Assembly (NCBI GenBank): GCA_000435635.1
Contig: FR882135.1
Coordinates: forward strand, 1 to 58,253
From: Prevotella sp. CAG:1320
GTDB lineage: Bacteria; Bacteroidota; Bacteroidia; Bacteroidales; Bacteroidaceae
Direction of reading: 5' to 3'
DNA length: 58,253 nucleotides
The position numbers and the translations under genes were made by a program. Below, piece after piece: positions 25,841 to 35,561 of the stretch. Positions within the stretch are counted from its first letter, which is position 1, and every line of letters starts with the position of its first letter. The notes below the pieces were generated by a model that was not told the DNA's origin, ran no database searches, and saw only the letters and a list, made by a program, of their open reading frames with translations.

Positions 25841-27982
25841 ATGCCGTTAGCCATGCTCACCTTCCCCGTCACTGACCCCATGATGAAGTTTTTCGTCGTG
25901 CTGGCCATCATCCTGATAGCCCCTATCGTGATGGGCAAGCTGCGCATCCCCCACATAGCGGGCATGGTGCTGGCGGGCATGCTGGTGGGTCCCTATGGAC
26001 TGAACATCCTGGCCAAGGACGGCTCCTTCGACCTTTTCGCCCACGTGGGGCTTATCTACCTGATGTTCCTGGCGGGACTGGAGATGAACATGGGCAACTT
26101 CCGCAAGAACCGCGTGGGAACATTCACCTTGGGCATCATGGCTTTCGTCATCCCCATGGTGATGGGTATCGTGGTCAACACCACCGTGCTGCGCTACGGC
26201 TGGCTCACCTCCATCCTGCTGGCGAGCATGTACGCCTCCCACACGCTCATCGCCTATCCCATTATATTAAGGTATGGCCTTTCCAGCCAGCGCAGCGTGA
26301 CCATCGCCGTGGGAGCCACGGCCATCACCGACACGCTGACGCTCTTGGTGCTGGCCATGGTGGGCGGATACTTCAAGGGCGACATCACGGGTGAGTTCTG
26401 GCTCATGCTTTTCCTGAAGGTGGCGGCGGTCTTCTTCGTCATCATCTATTTCTTCCCCCGCGTCACCCGCTATTTCTTCCACCACTACGAGGACAACGTC
26501 AACCAATTCATCTTCGTGTTGGCCCTCACGTTCCTGGGGGCCATCATGATGGAGCTGATAGGCATGGAGGGACTGCTGGGAGCCTTCCTCGTAGGACTGG
26601 TGATCAATCGCTACGTGCCCAACGTATCGCCCCTGATGAACCACCTGGAGTTCGTGGGCAACGCCCTCTTCATCCCTTATTTCCTGATAGGCGTGGGCAT
26701 GCTCGTCAACGTCAACCTGCTCTTCGGAGGCGTGGAGACGCTCCACGTGGCCGCGGTGATGATCGTGATGGCGCTCTCCTCCAAGTGGATAGCCTCCCTG
26801 GTCACCCAGAAGCTGCTGGGCATGAGACCGCTGGAGCGCAACATGATATTCGGCCTCAGCACGGCGCAGGCTGGCGCCACGCTGGCGGCCGTGCTGGTGG
26901 GCTACAGCCTTTTCCTGCCCAACGGGCAGCGACTGCTCAACGACGACGTGCTCAACGGCACCGTCATCCTCATACTGGTCACCTGCGTATTCAGCTCCTT
27001 CTGCACGGAAAGCGCCTCCAAGAGAATGGCGCTGGAAAAGAAAAGCGCCATGCCCAAGGAAGAGGTGGGCGACGACGAGAAGATCATGATATCCATGAAA
27101 TATCCCGAGACGGCGGGCTTGCTGATGGAAGTGGCCAACCTCATGCGCAACCGCACGCTCAACCGGGGCGTGGTGGCGCTCAACGTGGTGTACGATGACG
27201 AGAAGCGGCTGTACTACCAGGAGCGGGGAAGGCAACTGCTGGACCACATCACCAAGGAGGCCAACGCCATAGGACTGATGGTGCAGTCGCAAGTGCGCGT
27301 CGCCACCAACATCACCAACGGCATCAAGCACGCCTTCAAGGAGTTCAACGCCTCCGAGATTATCATGGGCATGCACATGAGGAAAGACACTTCCAAGACC
27401 TTTTGGGGCAAGTTCATACAGGGCATCTTCTGGGGACTGAACCGCCAGGTCATCATCGTGGAAAGCTTCCGCCCCCTCAACACGTTGCGCTGCATACAGG
27501 TGGCCGTGCCCTCCAGGGCCGAGTTCGAGCCTGGCTTCTACAGGTGGCTGGAGCGATTGAGCCGCATGGCGGAAAACCTGGAGTGCCGCGTGCGCTTCCA
27601 TTGCCGCGTCGAGACGCAAGCCCTCATCCAGGAATATATCAAGAAACGACACCCCGAGGTGAGGGCGGAATACCAGCTCATGGCCCATTGGAACGAGCTG
27701 CCGCGACTGGCGCGGGAGGTGGCCGACGACCACATGTTCGTGGTCATCACCGCCCGCAAAGGCACCATCTCCTACAAGTCGGCCTTGGAACGGCTGCCCG
27801 ACGAGCTTACCCAGTACTACCAGGGCAAGAACCTCATGATCATCTTCCCCGACCAGTATGGCGCTCCCATGATGACCATGGCCGAGCCGCAGCACACCGA
27901 GGACAAGAGCGCCTACGCCGTGATAGGGGGATGGTTCATGAAGTCGGCCATGGGCAAGTACATACAGAAACACGTTAAATAA
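25841..27982 (+). CDS. CPA2-type cation:proton antiporter with C-terminal UspA-like domains
   Basis: 713 residues. The first about 400 form the Na+/H+ exchanger domain with some 12 transmembrane helices (GKLRIPHIAGMVLAGMLVGPYG, LAGLEMNMGNFRKNR, MEGLLGAFLVGLVINRYVP). After a linker at about 410 the C-terminal half is soluble and resembles tandem universal-stress-protein folds (GGVVALNVVYDDEKRLYY, EFNASEIIMGMHMRKDTSKTF, DDHMFVVITARKGTISY). Exports or exchanges Na+ or K+ for protons; ion specificity is not evident. First gene of an operon with lolD and cvfB. Confidence 0.88.
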   Translation: MPLAMLTFPVTDPMMKFFVVLAIILIAPIVMGKLRIPHIAGMVLAGMLVGPYGLNILAKDGSFDLFAHVGLIYLMFLAGLEMNMGNFRKNRVGTFTLGIMAFVIPMVMGIVVNTTVLRYGWLTSILLASMYASHTLIAYPIILRYGLSSQRSVTIAVGATAITDTLTLLVLAMVGGYFKGDITGEFWLMLFLKVAAVFFVIIYFFPRVTRYFFHHYEDNVNQFIFVLALTFLGAIMMELIGMEGLLGAFLVGLVINRYVPNVSPLMNHLEFVGNALFIPYFLIGVGMLVNVNLLFGGVETLHVAAVMIVMALSSKWIASLVTQKLLGMRPLERNMIFGLSTAQAGATLAAVLVGYSLFLPNGQRLLNDDVLNGTVILILVTCVFSSFCTESASKRMALEKKSAMPKEEVGDDEKIMISMKYPETAGLLMEVANLMRNRTLNRGVVALNVVYDDEKRLYYQERGRQLLDHITKEANAIGLMVQSQVRVATNITNGIKHAFKEFNASEIIMGMHMRKDTSKTFWGKFIQGIFWGLNRQVIIVESFRPLNTLRCIQVAVPSRAEFEPGFYRWLERLSRMAENLECRVRFHCRVETQALIQEYIKKRHPEVRAEYQLMAHWNELPRLAREVADDHMFVVITARKGTISYKSALERLPDELTQYYQGKNLMIIFPDQYGAPMMTMAEPQHTEDKSAYAVIGGWFMKSAMGKYIQKHVK

Positions 27983-27988
27983 CCACTC

Positions 27989-28723
27989 ATGATAGATATC
28001 AAGAACATCACCAAGAGCTTCGGCTCGCTGCAAGTGCTCAAGGGCATAGACCTGCACGTGGGAGCGGGCGAGATAGTGAGCATCGTAGGCCCGTCGGGGG
28101 CGGGCAAGACCACGCTCCTGCAAATCATCGGCACGCTGGACAAGCCCGACTCCGGCACCATCACCATAGACGGCGTGGACGTGGGCAAGCTCTCAGGCAA
28201 GCGTCTCAGCGACTTCCGCAACCAGCGCCTGGGCTTCGTGTTCCAGTTCCACCAGCTGCTGCCGGAGTTCACCGCCCTGGAAAACGTCATGATACCCGCC
28301 TTCATAGCGGGCAAGGGCAAGGCGGAAGCCTCCCAGAGAGCCAAGGAACTGCTGCGGTTCATGGGCTTGGCGGACAGGGCCGGCCACAAGCCCGCCGAGC
28401 TGTCGGGAGGCGAGAAGCAAAGGGTGGCCGTGGCCAGGGCCCTGGTGAACCACCCCGCCGTCATCCTGGCCGACGAGCCTTCGGGCAGCCTGGACTCCAG
28501 GAACAAGGAGGAGCTTCACCAGCTGTTCTTCGACCTCAGGGAGCAGTTCGGCCAGACGTTCGTCATCGTCACCCACGACGAAAGCCTGGCGGCCCTCACC
28601 GACCGCACCATCCACCTGCGCGACGGCATGATAGAGGCCGAGACCGCCAAGTCTCCCGAGACCGCGGAAGAGGGCGAGACGGCCGCGAGCGATACCACCC
28701 ATCAAGAAAACAAAGAAGACTGA
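27989..28723 (+). CDS. lolD: LolD-like ABC transporter ATP-binding protein
   Basis: 244 residues. Walker [10 protein letters not shown] (34-42), Q-loop [19 protein letters not shown], signature [15 protein letters not shown], Walker [13 protein letters not shown] and the switch His in VTHDES: the MacB/LolD subgroup that works with LolC/E permeases in lipoprotein release. No permease is adjacent, which is usual for lolD in this phylum. The last about 25 residues are a Glu/Thr-rich tail. 6 bp after the antiporter, 2 bp before cvfB. Confidence 0.85.
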   Translation: MIDIKNITKSFGSLQVLKGIDLHVGAGEIVSIVGPSGAGKTTLLQIIGTLDKPDSGTITIDGVDVGKLSGKRLSDFRNQRLGFVFQFHQLLPEFTALENVMIPAFIAGKGKAEASQRAKELLRFMGLADRAGHKPAELSGGEKQRVAVARALVNHPAVILADEPSGSLDSRNKEELHQLFFDLREQFGQTFVIVTHDESLAALTDRTIHLRDGMIEAETAKSPETAEEGETAASDTTHQENKED

Positions 28724-28725
28724 AC

Positions 28726-29562
28726 ATGGAAAGACTGAGACTGGGCGACTACAACAAGATGACCGTAGTGAAAGAGGTGGACTTCGGGGTCTACCTGGAC
28801 GGGGGCGACGAGGGAGAGATCCTGCTGCCCAAGCGATACGTGCCCGAAGGGCTGCGCCCCGGCGACGAGCTGGAGGTGTTCCTCTACCTGGACCAGGAAG
28901 AGCGGCTCATAGCCACCACCGAGCGGCCGCTGGCCAAGGTGGGCGACTTCGCCTACCTGGAGGTGAAGTGGGTCAACGAGTATGGCGCCTTCCTGGGCTG
29001 GGGGCTCATGAAAGACCTCTTCTGCCCTTTCCGCGAGCAGAAGATGCGCATGCAAGTGGGCAAGTCCTACATCGTCTACGTCAGGATAGACGAGGAGAGC
29101 TACCGCATCGTGGCCACGGCCAAGATAGACAAGTATTTCGACTTCTCCTTCCCGCAGTACCAGCACGGCGAGGAAGTGGACCTCCTGGTGTGGCAGAAGA
29201 CCGACCTGGGATTCAAGGCCATCATAGACAACCGCTTCCAGGGACTGCTCTATCAAGACCAGATATTCCAATACGTGCACGCGGGCGACCGCCTGAAAGG
29301 CTACATAGACAAGGTGCGCCCCGACGGCAAGATAGACGTCACGCTGCAGCCCACAGGCCCGCGGCAGACCAGGGACTTCGCCGAGACCCTTCTGCGATAC
29401 CTGCGGGAGCACGACGGCGCTTGTGACCTAGGGGACAAGAGCGATGCCGACGACATCTATGACCGCTTCCACGTGAGCAAGAAGGTGTTCAAGCGAGCCA
29501 TAGGCGACCTATACAAGCGGAGGCTCATCCTGGTGAGCCCCCGCAGCATACGGCTGGCGTAA
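28726..29562 (+). CDS. cvfB: S1-domain RNA-binding protein, CvfB-like
   Basis: 278 residues. Three S1-like OB domains (MTVVKEVDFGVYLDGGDEGEILLPKRYVP; VGDFAYLEVKWVNEYGAFLGWGLMKDLFCPFREQK; AGDRLKGYIDKVRPDGKIDVTLQP) followed by a C-terminal winged helix (FHVSKKVFKRAIGDLYKRRLI). This is the YitL/CvfB architecture. RNA binding is expected; the regulated targets are unknown here. Convergent with the lipoprotein gene 9 bp downstream. Confidence 0.9.
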   Translation: MERLRLGDYNKMTVVKEVDFGVYLDGGDEGEILLPKRYVPEGLRPGDELEVFLYLDQEERLIATTERPLAKVGDFAYLEVKWVNEYGAFLGWGLMKDLFCPFREQKMRMQVGKSYIVYVRIDEESYRIVATAKIDKYFDFSFPQYQHGEEVDLLVWQKTDLGFKAIIDNRFQGLLYQDQIFQYVHAGDRLKGYIDKVRPDGKIDVTLQPTGPRQTRDFAETLLRYLREHDGACDLGDKSDADDIYDRFHVSKKVFKRAIGDLYKRRLILVSPRSIRLA

Positions 29563-29571
29563 GGAGAGCGT

Positions 29572-30456
29572 CTACAGCTCCTTTACGCCCTTGGTCTTGC
29601 TCACCTGGGCGGGATTGCCCTTGTAGCCTATCTCGCCAGAGCCCGCCACGTTCGCCTTCAGTGACTTCCGCGCGTGGCAGATGATATCCCCGGAACCGGC
29701 CACCGACGCTTCCACGCCATCGGCCACCATGTTGTCCGCCACGATGTCACCCGAGCCGGCCACGGTGTAGACAGCCTCGCTCGTCAACCCCTCCAACTTG
29801 ATGTCGCCAGAGCCGGCTATGGCGGTTTCCACCGCGGTGGCTTTCACGCCCGTGGCCTCTATGTCACCCGAGCCGGCCACGGTCATCTGCACGGAGCGGG
29901 CCGCAATGCCATGGAGGTCAATGTCGCCCGAGCCACTCAGCGCGACCGCCAGGTCTCCCTTGCAGTCCAGCCCGTTCACCTCCACGTCTCCCGATCCGTT
30001 CAGCGTCAGCCCGAACGAGTCCGTCCGCATGCCCCTCTTCATCGTGAAGTCTCCGGAGCCCGCGAGCGTCACGCTCTTCAGCGGGCCGCCCGTTATGCCC
30101 ACGTCCATCCGCTTGAACGAGATGCGCACGTTCCGCTTCATGCCCACGTAGAGCGTCCTGCCCTTGATGTGGATGTCTATCAGGTCCATCAGGTTGTCAG
30201 ACGTGTTCACCTTCACGGTCCGTTCGCCCGTCCGCTGCGTGTAGTCCACGTCCATGGGGCCTACCACTACCACCTTGTCAAAGTCTCTCACGTTAAACTC
30301 CTTGGAGACATAGTTGGAGCTGCCCTCCAGTCTCGCCCCCAGGAGCCCTTGGCTCCAGGAGTTCCCGTTCTTGTCAAACTTGTCTGCCGTCTCCGAGCAT
30401 CCCGTGAGCAGGCAAGCCGCCATGGCGATGCCCGCCAGTAAAATGTTCCTTTTCAT
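29572..30456 (-). CDS. DUF2807-type lipoprotein with GSGDI repeats
   Basis: 294 residues. Signal and lipobox LLTGC put the lipidated Cys at residue 20. Residues about 45-130 form the head domain (FDKVVVVGPMDVDYTQ). From about 130 the motif (A/N/S)GSGD(I/V/F) recurs eight times about 18-22 residues apart, each likely one turn of a right-handed beta-helix (auto-transporter-adhesin-like head GIN domain). Cell-envelope location; role unknown. Confidence 0.88.
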   Translation of the reverse strand: MKRNILLAGIAMAACLLTGCSETADKFDKNGNSWSQGLLGARLEGSSNYVSKEFNVRDFDKVVVVGPMDVDYTQRTGERTVKVNTSDNLMDLIDIHIKGRTLYVGMKRNVRISFKRMDVGITGGPLKSVTLAGSGDFTMKRGMRTDSFGLTLNGSGDVEVNGLDCKGDLAVALSGSGDIDLHGIAARSVQMTVAGSGDIEATGVKATAVETAIAGSGDIKLEGLTSEAVYTVAGSGDIVADNMVADGVEASVAGSGDIICHARKSLKANVAGSGEIGYKGNPAQVSKTKGVKEL

Positions 30457-31022
30457 GTGCTATATGTTTTTTATCGTTCGCTTTTCTCTATAGACGTATC
30501 GCGCGGCGGAAAAGTTGCGCGGCGGGCCTTTTTTAGCCTAATCAACCTTCAGGGAATTTCCTACAGTGCGTTTTCGCCTCTCGATAAAGTATGTGGAAAA
30601 TAACTTGTCTTACTTGGGAAAACAAGTTGAATCGCAAGGCAAATCAACTTGGTTTCATGGGCATAACAACTTGTTTCCAATCCGCCATTACTTGCCATAG
30701 GCGGATGTGACACCCACGCCGGTTCCTGCCATATTGGTCCTGTGAGATTCAAGGCAAGACGGCTTTCTTGTGTCTTTCGGGGGCTCCCCACCTCTTTCAC
30801 GAAACTTATCGACAGCGTCGAAGATTATATATCTCTTATATATAATTTATCTTATCTTCGATACTATCTGGAAGATAGTTATAACACATCGATTATCACG
30901 CAATGTAAAGTCGTTGTTTTCCAGTTATTTACGTTGCTTTTTCCATACACTTTCGGGAGGTTGTGTTATCGTTTCCATCCACGACTATGGTGGGCAAGGG
31001 GTTCGATTTCCTGGTGGCTTGG
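30457..31022. other. gene-free region with 22-bp array and AT-rich stretch
   Basis: About 565 bp. It contains the 4-unit array at 30601-30688 and an AT-rich stretch at about 30830-30900 with an inverted repeat (ATTATATA ... TATATAAT). Open frames here have no family features or signal peptides, and I see no gene. Confidence 0.7.
30601..30688. repeat. 22-bp-period array 4 (4 units)
   Basis: Units begin at 30601, 30623, 30645 and 30667, exactly 22 bp apart: TAACTTGTCTT, CAAGTTGAATC, CAACTTGGTTT, CAACTTGTTTC. More diverged than the other arrays but with the same period and CAASTTG core. About 335 bp past the 3' end of the thioredoxin-fold gene. Confidence 0.88.
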
Positions 31023-32252
31023 CTATTCTTGCCCATTTCCTAGCTCCTTTTCCAATATCCGCCGGGCCTCGTTGAAGGCTACAGAGAAGTTCCTGGCGAG
31101 CAGCGTGCCTTTTGGGGACAGGAGCACAAAAAACGGCCAGCCCGTTATGTGATAGGTGTCTGCCATCTTTTGGTTGTCCGGGTAGTTGGTCTCCAGTTCC
31201 ACCTCTTTCCACGGATGCTTCAGCATGTTACCGAGCGTGGCGTTCAACTCCGCGTCGTCGGGGCTGCCCAGGGTGCTTTCATAGAGTCGCTTGATGACGG
31301 CCACGGACTCAGTGAGTCCCACTACCTCCAGTCCTTTCCCTTTGTAGCGGTCATGAAGCTCGCATACGTATTTGTCTATCTGGATGGAGCCGGGGCATAG
31401 CCCCCAATGGTAGAAAAGCAGGTATTTCCCCGCGAAGGTGTCATTGGTGATGGTATCCCCGTCCATGGTGACCAGCTTGAAGTCTGGGGCTGGATTGCCC
31501 AGGGCCAGAGGTTCCATCTCTTTCATGAATTTGGCGGTTTTACGCCCATACCAACTGCGCTTTATCTCGTCCGAATACTGGTCGTACATGCGCTTTGCCT
31601 CCTCAATGGGCATATAGCTAAGATGGGGCAGTCTTTCCACAAGCAGGAAGAGCGTTCCCTGTGGATTGGCATTCCTATATTTTGCTTCCAGTGCGTTGCG
31701 TCTTTCAATGCCTGGGTTGATATGATAGAAATTGTTGAAAGCCTCTGTCCATTTCCGCACCGCGATGGTGTCCTTTTCCGCCAAGGCCATCTCCATATTC
31801 CGTGCGTAGCCGCCCCGGATAGCTCCGAGCGAGTCTTCCACCCGGAGGTATTCCGCCAGTCGCGGTTCGTCATAGATGCCTCCGCTCAGCCTGCTGTAGT
31901 AGATGGTCTCCCGCTCACCGGTGAGAGTGAGGGTGTCGCCTGGCTGGGCGATGAAGAGCTTGCCCGACCGGTCTGCGGGTAATTCCTTTCCCATGTTGGT
32001 TTTATAGGTGAGCTCGAAATACTGGTCATGCGCTATGTAAGCTCGGTATGTGAAACCCGCCGTGTCGTTGACGACGATGGTGGACACTACACTGTCCTCG
32101 AACGCGGGGAGGTCAATAGTGCTGATGGTGATGGTGTCTCCTTTTTGCAGCCCACTGATATCGCCGATGATGGTGAGATTGGGTTTTTGCGCATTGGCGG
32201 CTGCCACCAGAAGGAGGAAGAGTGAAAGCAGGAACAGTCTTGTTTTTTTCAT
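31023..32252 (-). CDS. secreted thioredoxin-fold (TlpA/AhpC-like) protein
   Basis: 409 residues from the ATG at 32252: signal peptide (MKKTRLFLLSLFLLLVAAANAQ), an N-terminal DUF4369-like beta domain (about 25-130), a helical middle and a C-terminal thioredoxin fold (LGNPAPDFKLVTMDGDTITNDTFAGKYLLFYHWGLCPGS). The usual CxxC is LCPGS with one Cys, so it is more peroxiredoxin-like or non-reducing; the cis-Pro appears in ITGWPFFVLL. Periplasmic or outer-membrane facing. Downstream of the broken uxuA by 110 bp. Confidence 0.85.
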   Translation of the reverse strand: MKKTRLFLLSLFLLLVAAANAQKPNLTIIGDISGLQKGDTITISTIDLPAFEDSVVSTIVVNDTAGFTYRAYIAHDQYFELTYKTNMGKELPADRSGKLFIAQPGDTLTLTGERETIYYSRLSGGIYDEPRLAEYLRVEDSLGAIRGGYARNMEMALAEKDTIAVRKWTEAFNNFYHINPGIERRNALEAKYRNANPQGTLFLLVERLPHLSYMPIEEAKRMYDQYSDEIKRSWYGRKTAKFMKEMEPLALGNPAPDFKLVTMDGDTITNDTFAGKYLLFYHWGLCPGSIQIDKYVCELHDRYKGKGLEVVGLTESVAVIKRLYESTLGSPDDAELNATLGNMLKHPWKEVELETNYPDNQKMADTYHITGWPFFVLLSPKGTLLARNFSVAFNEARRILEKELGNGQE

Positions 32253-32362
32253 TGTCGAGATTATTTTTTCATTGTCGCTCCCATGTGGCCGTGTCATGGA
32301 CAGAGCCGGAATGTCGCTTGGGGCGTGGCATTGTCAGGATGAGGAGGCATACAAGGAAGAAA

Positions 32363-33600
32363 TCAGTCGTAGAAGCCGGGCTGGTGGTAGGGGATGCCCA
32401 GCTCGCGGTCCACCGTGGCCAGGATGCCCTGCACCTGCCCCATGGCGAACATGCGGCCCAGGAAGGAGTAGCCGGCGTTGTAGCCGCGGCTCTCGTCGCC
32501 CAGCATGGTCATGCCGTGGTCCACGCGCATGGGCAGCTGGGGATTGGCCTTCTCGAAGACGCGGGCCAGCTCGATGAGGTCCGCCCGGCCACCCAGGTGG
32601 CTGGCCTCGGTGAAGTCGCCGTTGGGGAACACGTGGCAGCTGCGCAGGTGGACGAACCACGTGCGGCTGGCGTACTTGCGGGCCAGGGCCACCACGTCGT
32701 TGTGGGCGCCCGCCGAGAGGCTGCCGGAGCCGGAGGTGTGGCCGGTGTGGGGGGTGGCCGCCGGGGGGCGAAGGTGAGGCCCTTGTGGGGATTGTCCACG
32801 GCGTGGAGGAACCAGTCTATGTCCTCGTCGCAGGTCACGATGCGGGGCAGGCCGAGTATGGGGAAGGGCGGATCGTCGGGGTGCACGCACATGTTCATGC
32901 CGCATTCCTCGCAGGTGGGCATGATGGCGCTCAGGAAATAGCGCATGTTCTCCCTGAGCCGGGCCTTGTCTATGCCCTCATAGAGGGAGAGCAGCTGGCG
33001 GAACAACTCCACGGGACGCTCCTCGTCCTCTGAGATGTTGCCGCTCACGAAGCCCTGCGTCTTCACGATGATGCTGTCCACGAGCTTGGCGTCGTCCTCG
33101 GGCGTGAGCGTGGCCTTCAGCTTCGCCACCTCGGCGAGCGTGGCCTCGTCCCAGTCTCGCTCGGCCCCCTCGCGCTTGAGGATGTGGATGTCGAAGTAGG
33201 CGAACTGCGCGCGGGAGAAATAGAGGTTGGTGCTGCCGTTGGGGTTGGGGTGGTTGAGGTCGGTGCGCGCCCAGTCCAGCACGGGCATGAAGTTGTAGCA
33301 AATGGTGTGGATGCCCTCCAGCGAGAGGTTTTTCAGACTCTCCTTGTAACGCTCTATCTGCTCGTCGCGGTCGGGGCCGCCATACTTGATGCTCTCCACC
33401 ACGGGGAGCGACTCCACCACGCTCCAGCGCATGCCGTAGCCCTCTATGTACTCCCTGAGGTCGCGGATGCGCTCGCGGGTCCACACTTCGCCGTTGGGCA
33501 CGTCGTGCAAGGCGGTGACGATGCCCTCCACGCCAATCTGCCTCAGCATGGCGAGGGTGATCTTATCGCCCTTGCCAAACCATCTCCAAGTCTTTTCCAT
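32363..33600 (-). pseudogene. uxuA: mannonate dehydratase, frameshifted
   Basis: UxuA dehydrates D-mannonate to 2-keto-3-deoxygluconate in glucuronate breakdown. The first frame (33600 to about 32790) is normal: MEKTWRWFG, CYNFMPVLDWARTDL, HPDDPPFPILGLPRI, NPHKGLTF. The rest continues in another frame from about 32750: SGSLSAGAHNDVVALARK, WFVHLRSC, HLGGRADLIEL, to TGA at 32363. Between TTC of GLTF and TCC of SGS lie 35 extra GC-rich bases where one codon is expected, shifting the frame. Without a second change the product is garbled after about residue 278. Sequencing error in this C/G-run-rich patch is possible. Confidence 0.85.
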
Positions 33601-33721
33601 AAAAGTCGATATTTAGTTATTTGTCATTCACGTCGTTAAGGTTTACGCACACAAAAATAACAAAAAACTGGCATACGACGCAACAAAACGGGAAATATCT
33701 CGCAAAAAGGGCTTCCAACGC

Positions 33722-33751
33722 TTGCCGTTCCGTGGATTTTTGCTATATTTG
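33722..33751 (+). promoter_or_regulatory. promoter of the sppA operon
   Basis: TTG (33722-33724), 19 nt, TATATTTG (33744-33751), a perfect consensus match about 32 nt before the sppA ATG. Confidence 0.75.
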
Positions 33752-33783
33752 CACACGACAACCAATAAAATAATTTTCCTGTC

Positions 33784-35559
33784 ATGAAAGAATTCTTCAA
33801 GTACGTGGGCGCCACTGTCGTGGGCATCGTCCTGCTGGGCATCGTCATGGGCGTGCTCACGCTCATCAGTTTCATTGGGCTGATATCGGCCCAGGAAAGC
33901 ACAACCAAAGTGAAAGACAACACGGTGATGGTGCTCAACCTGAACACCATGGTCACCGAGCGCGCCGAATCGCAAGACATATTGTCCGAGATCGTGGGGC
34001 AGACCGTGGGCTCCACGGGGCTGGACGACATACTCACCGCCATACGCAAGGCCAAGGAGAACGACAAGGTGAAGGGCATCTACATAGAGGCGGGCTTGCT
34101 CTCGGCGGACAGCTACGCCTCGCTGCAGGCCATACGCAAGGCCCTGGTGGACTTCCGCCAAAGCGGCAAGTGGATCATAGCCTATGGCGACATATACACC
34201 AAGGGAGCCTACTACCTCGCCTCGGTGGCCAACAAGATATACATCAACCCCGAGGGGCAGATAGACTGGAGCGGCATGGTGTCGGAGCCCGTCTACTACA
34301 AGGACCTGTTGGCCAAGCTGGGCATCAAGATGCAAGTGGCCAAGGTGGGCAGCTACAAGAGCATGCCCGAGATGTATACGGCCGACAGGATGAGCGACGC
34401 CAACCGCCAGCAAGTGACCGCCTACCTGACGGGCATCTGGAACACCATCGTGGGTGACGTGAGCAAGAGCCGCGGCATCAGCGCCAGGCAGCTGAACCTG
34501 TACGCCGACAGCCTCATCACCCTGGCTCCCGCGGAGGATTACCTGAAATACAAGCTGGTGGACGGCATCGTGTACGCGGACTCCGTGAAGGGCATCATCA
34601 AGAAGCAACTGAAGATAGAGGCGGACAAGACCATCAACCAGCTGGGCGTGACCGCCATGCTGGACGTGCCCGAGAAGAAGGACGGCGACGACAAGATAGC
34701 CATCTACTACGCCTACGGCAGCGTGGTGAGCGGCGTGGCGGGCAAGTTCGCCCAGGAGCACACCATCAACTCGGACGTGATGTGCCCCGACCTGGAGAAG
34801 CTGATGGATGACGACGACGTGAAGGCCGTGGTCATCAGGGTAAACAGCGGCGGCGGCAGCGCCTATGCCTCGGAGCAGATATGGCACCAGATAGAGCTGC
34901 TGAAGCAGAAGAAGCCCGTCGTGGTATCCATGGGCGGCATGGCAGCCTCCGGCGCGTATTACATCAGCGCGCCCGCCAACTGGATAGTGGCCGAGCCCAC
35001 CACCCTGACGGGCAGCATAGGCATCTTCGGGCTGTTCCCCGACGCCAGCGAGCTGCTCACCCAGAAGCTGGGCATCAAGTTCGACCACGTGAAGACCAAC
35101 GCCCACAGCGACTTCGGCACGTCCTCCAGGCCTTTCACGGCTGAGGAGATGGGCTATTTGGAGCGATACATAGACCGCGGCTACAAGCTCTTCCGCAAGC
35201 GCGTGGCCGACGGCCGCAAGATGAGCGTGGAGGAAGTGGAGAAAATAGCGCAAGGCCACGTATGGCTGGGCACCGACGCCAAGCGCGTGAAGCTGGTGGA
35301 CCAGCTGGGCGGACTGGACGACGCCGTGGCCAAGGCGGCAGAGCTGGCCAAGACCAAGAGCTATTACACCAAGAGCTATCCGGCAAAGACAAGCTGGCTG
35401 GACCAGTTGCTGGACGAGACCGTCAGCCGCGGCAACAACCTGGACGAGCAGCTCAAGGAGACGCTGGGCGCGTACTACGAGCCCTTCATGCTCCTGCGCC
35501 AGGTGGAGCACATGGACGCCATACAGGCCAGGATACCCTTTGAGCCAAATATCAAGTAA
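33784..35559 (+). CDS. sppA: signal peptide peptidase SppA, 67K type
   Basis: Inner-membrane serine protease that degrades cleaved signal peptides. 591 residues with an N-terminal membrane helix (about 8-36) and tandem S49 domains. The Ser/Lys dyad fits Lys140 in YTKGAYYLAS of the first repeat and Ser389 in GGMAASGAYYIS of the second. NSGGGSAYASEQIW and LTGSIGIFG are further S49 motifs. First gene of a six-gene operon. Confidence 0.93.
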   Translation: MKEFFKYVGATVVGIVLLGIVMGVLTLISFIGLISAQESTTKVKDNTVMVLNLNTMVTERAESQDILSEIVGQTVGSTGLDDILTAIRKAKENDKVKGIYIEAGLLSADSYASLQAIRKALVDFRQSGKWIIAYGDIYTKGAYYLASVANKIYINPEGQIDWSGMVSEPVYYKDLLAKLGIKMQVAKVGSYKSMPEMYTADRMSDANRQQVTAYLTGIWNTIVGDVSKSRGISARQLNLYADSLITLAPAEDYLKYKLVDGIVYADSVKGIIKKQLKIEADKTINQLGVTAMLDVPEKKDGDDKIAIYYAYGSVVSGVAGKFAQEHTINSDVMCPDLEKLMDDDDVKAVVIRVNSGGGSAYASEQIWHQIELLKQKKPVVVSMGGMAASGAYYISAPANWIVAEPTTLTGSIGIFGLFPDASELLTQKLGIKFDHVKTNAHSDFGTSSRPFTAEEMGYLERYIDRGYKLFRKRVADGRKMSVEEVEKIAQGHVWLGTDAKRVKLVDQLGGLDDAVAKAAELAKTKSYYTKSYPAKTSWLDQLLDETVSRGNNLDEQLKETLGAYYEPFMLLRQVEHMDAIQARIPFEPNIK

Positions 35560-35561
35560 CG

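Noticed and set aside
26267..28123. Minus-strand open frame of 618 codons
   Set aside because: Lies opposite the antiporter and lolD genes, with no recognisable domain.
30988..31010. tRNA T-arm-like GGTTCGATTTCC
   Set aside because: No acceptor stem, anticodon arm or D arm can be built around it on either strand.
30742..31152. Possible small gene in the 30.5-31.0 kb gap
   Set aside because: 136 codons with no signal, domain or promoter, rich in Ser/Phe/Leu, and it runs into the antisense of the thioredoxin-fold gene.
33643..35511. Minus-strand open frame of 622 codons
   Set aside because: Antisense to sppA, which has clear catalytic residues.
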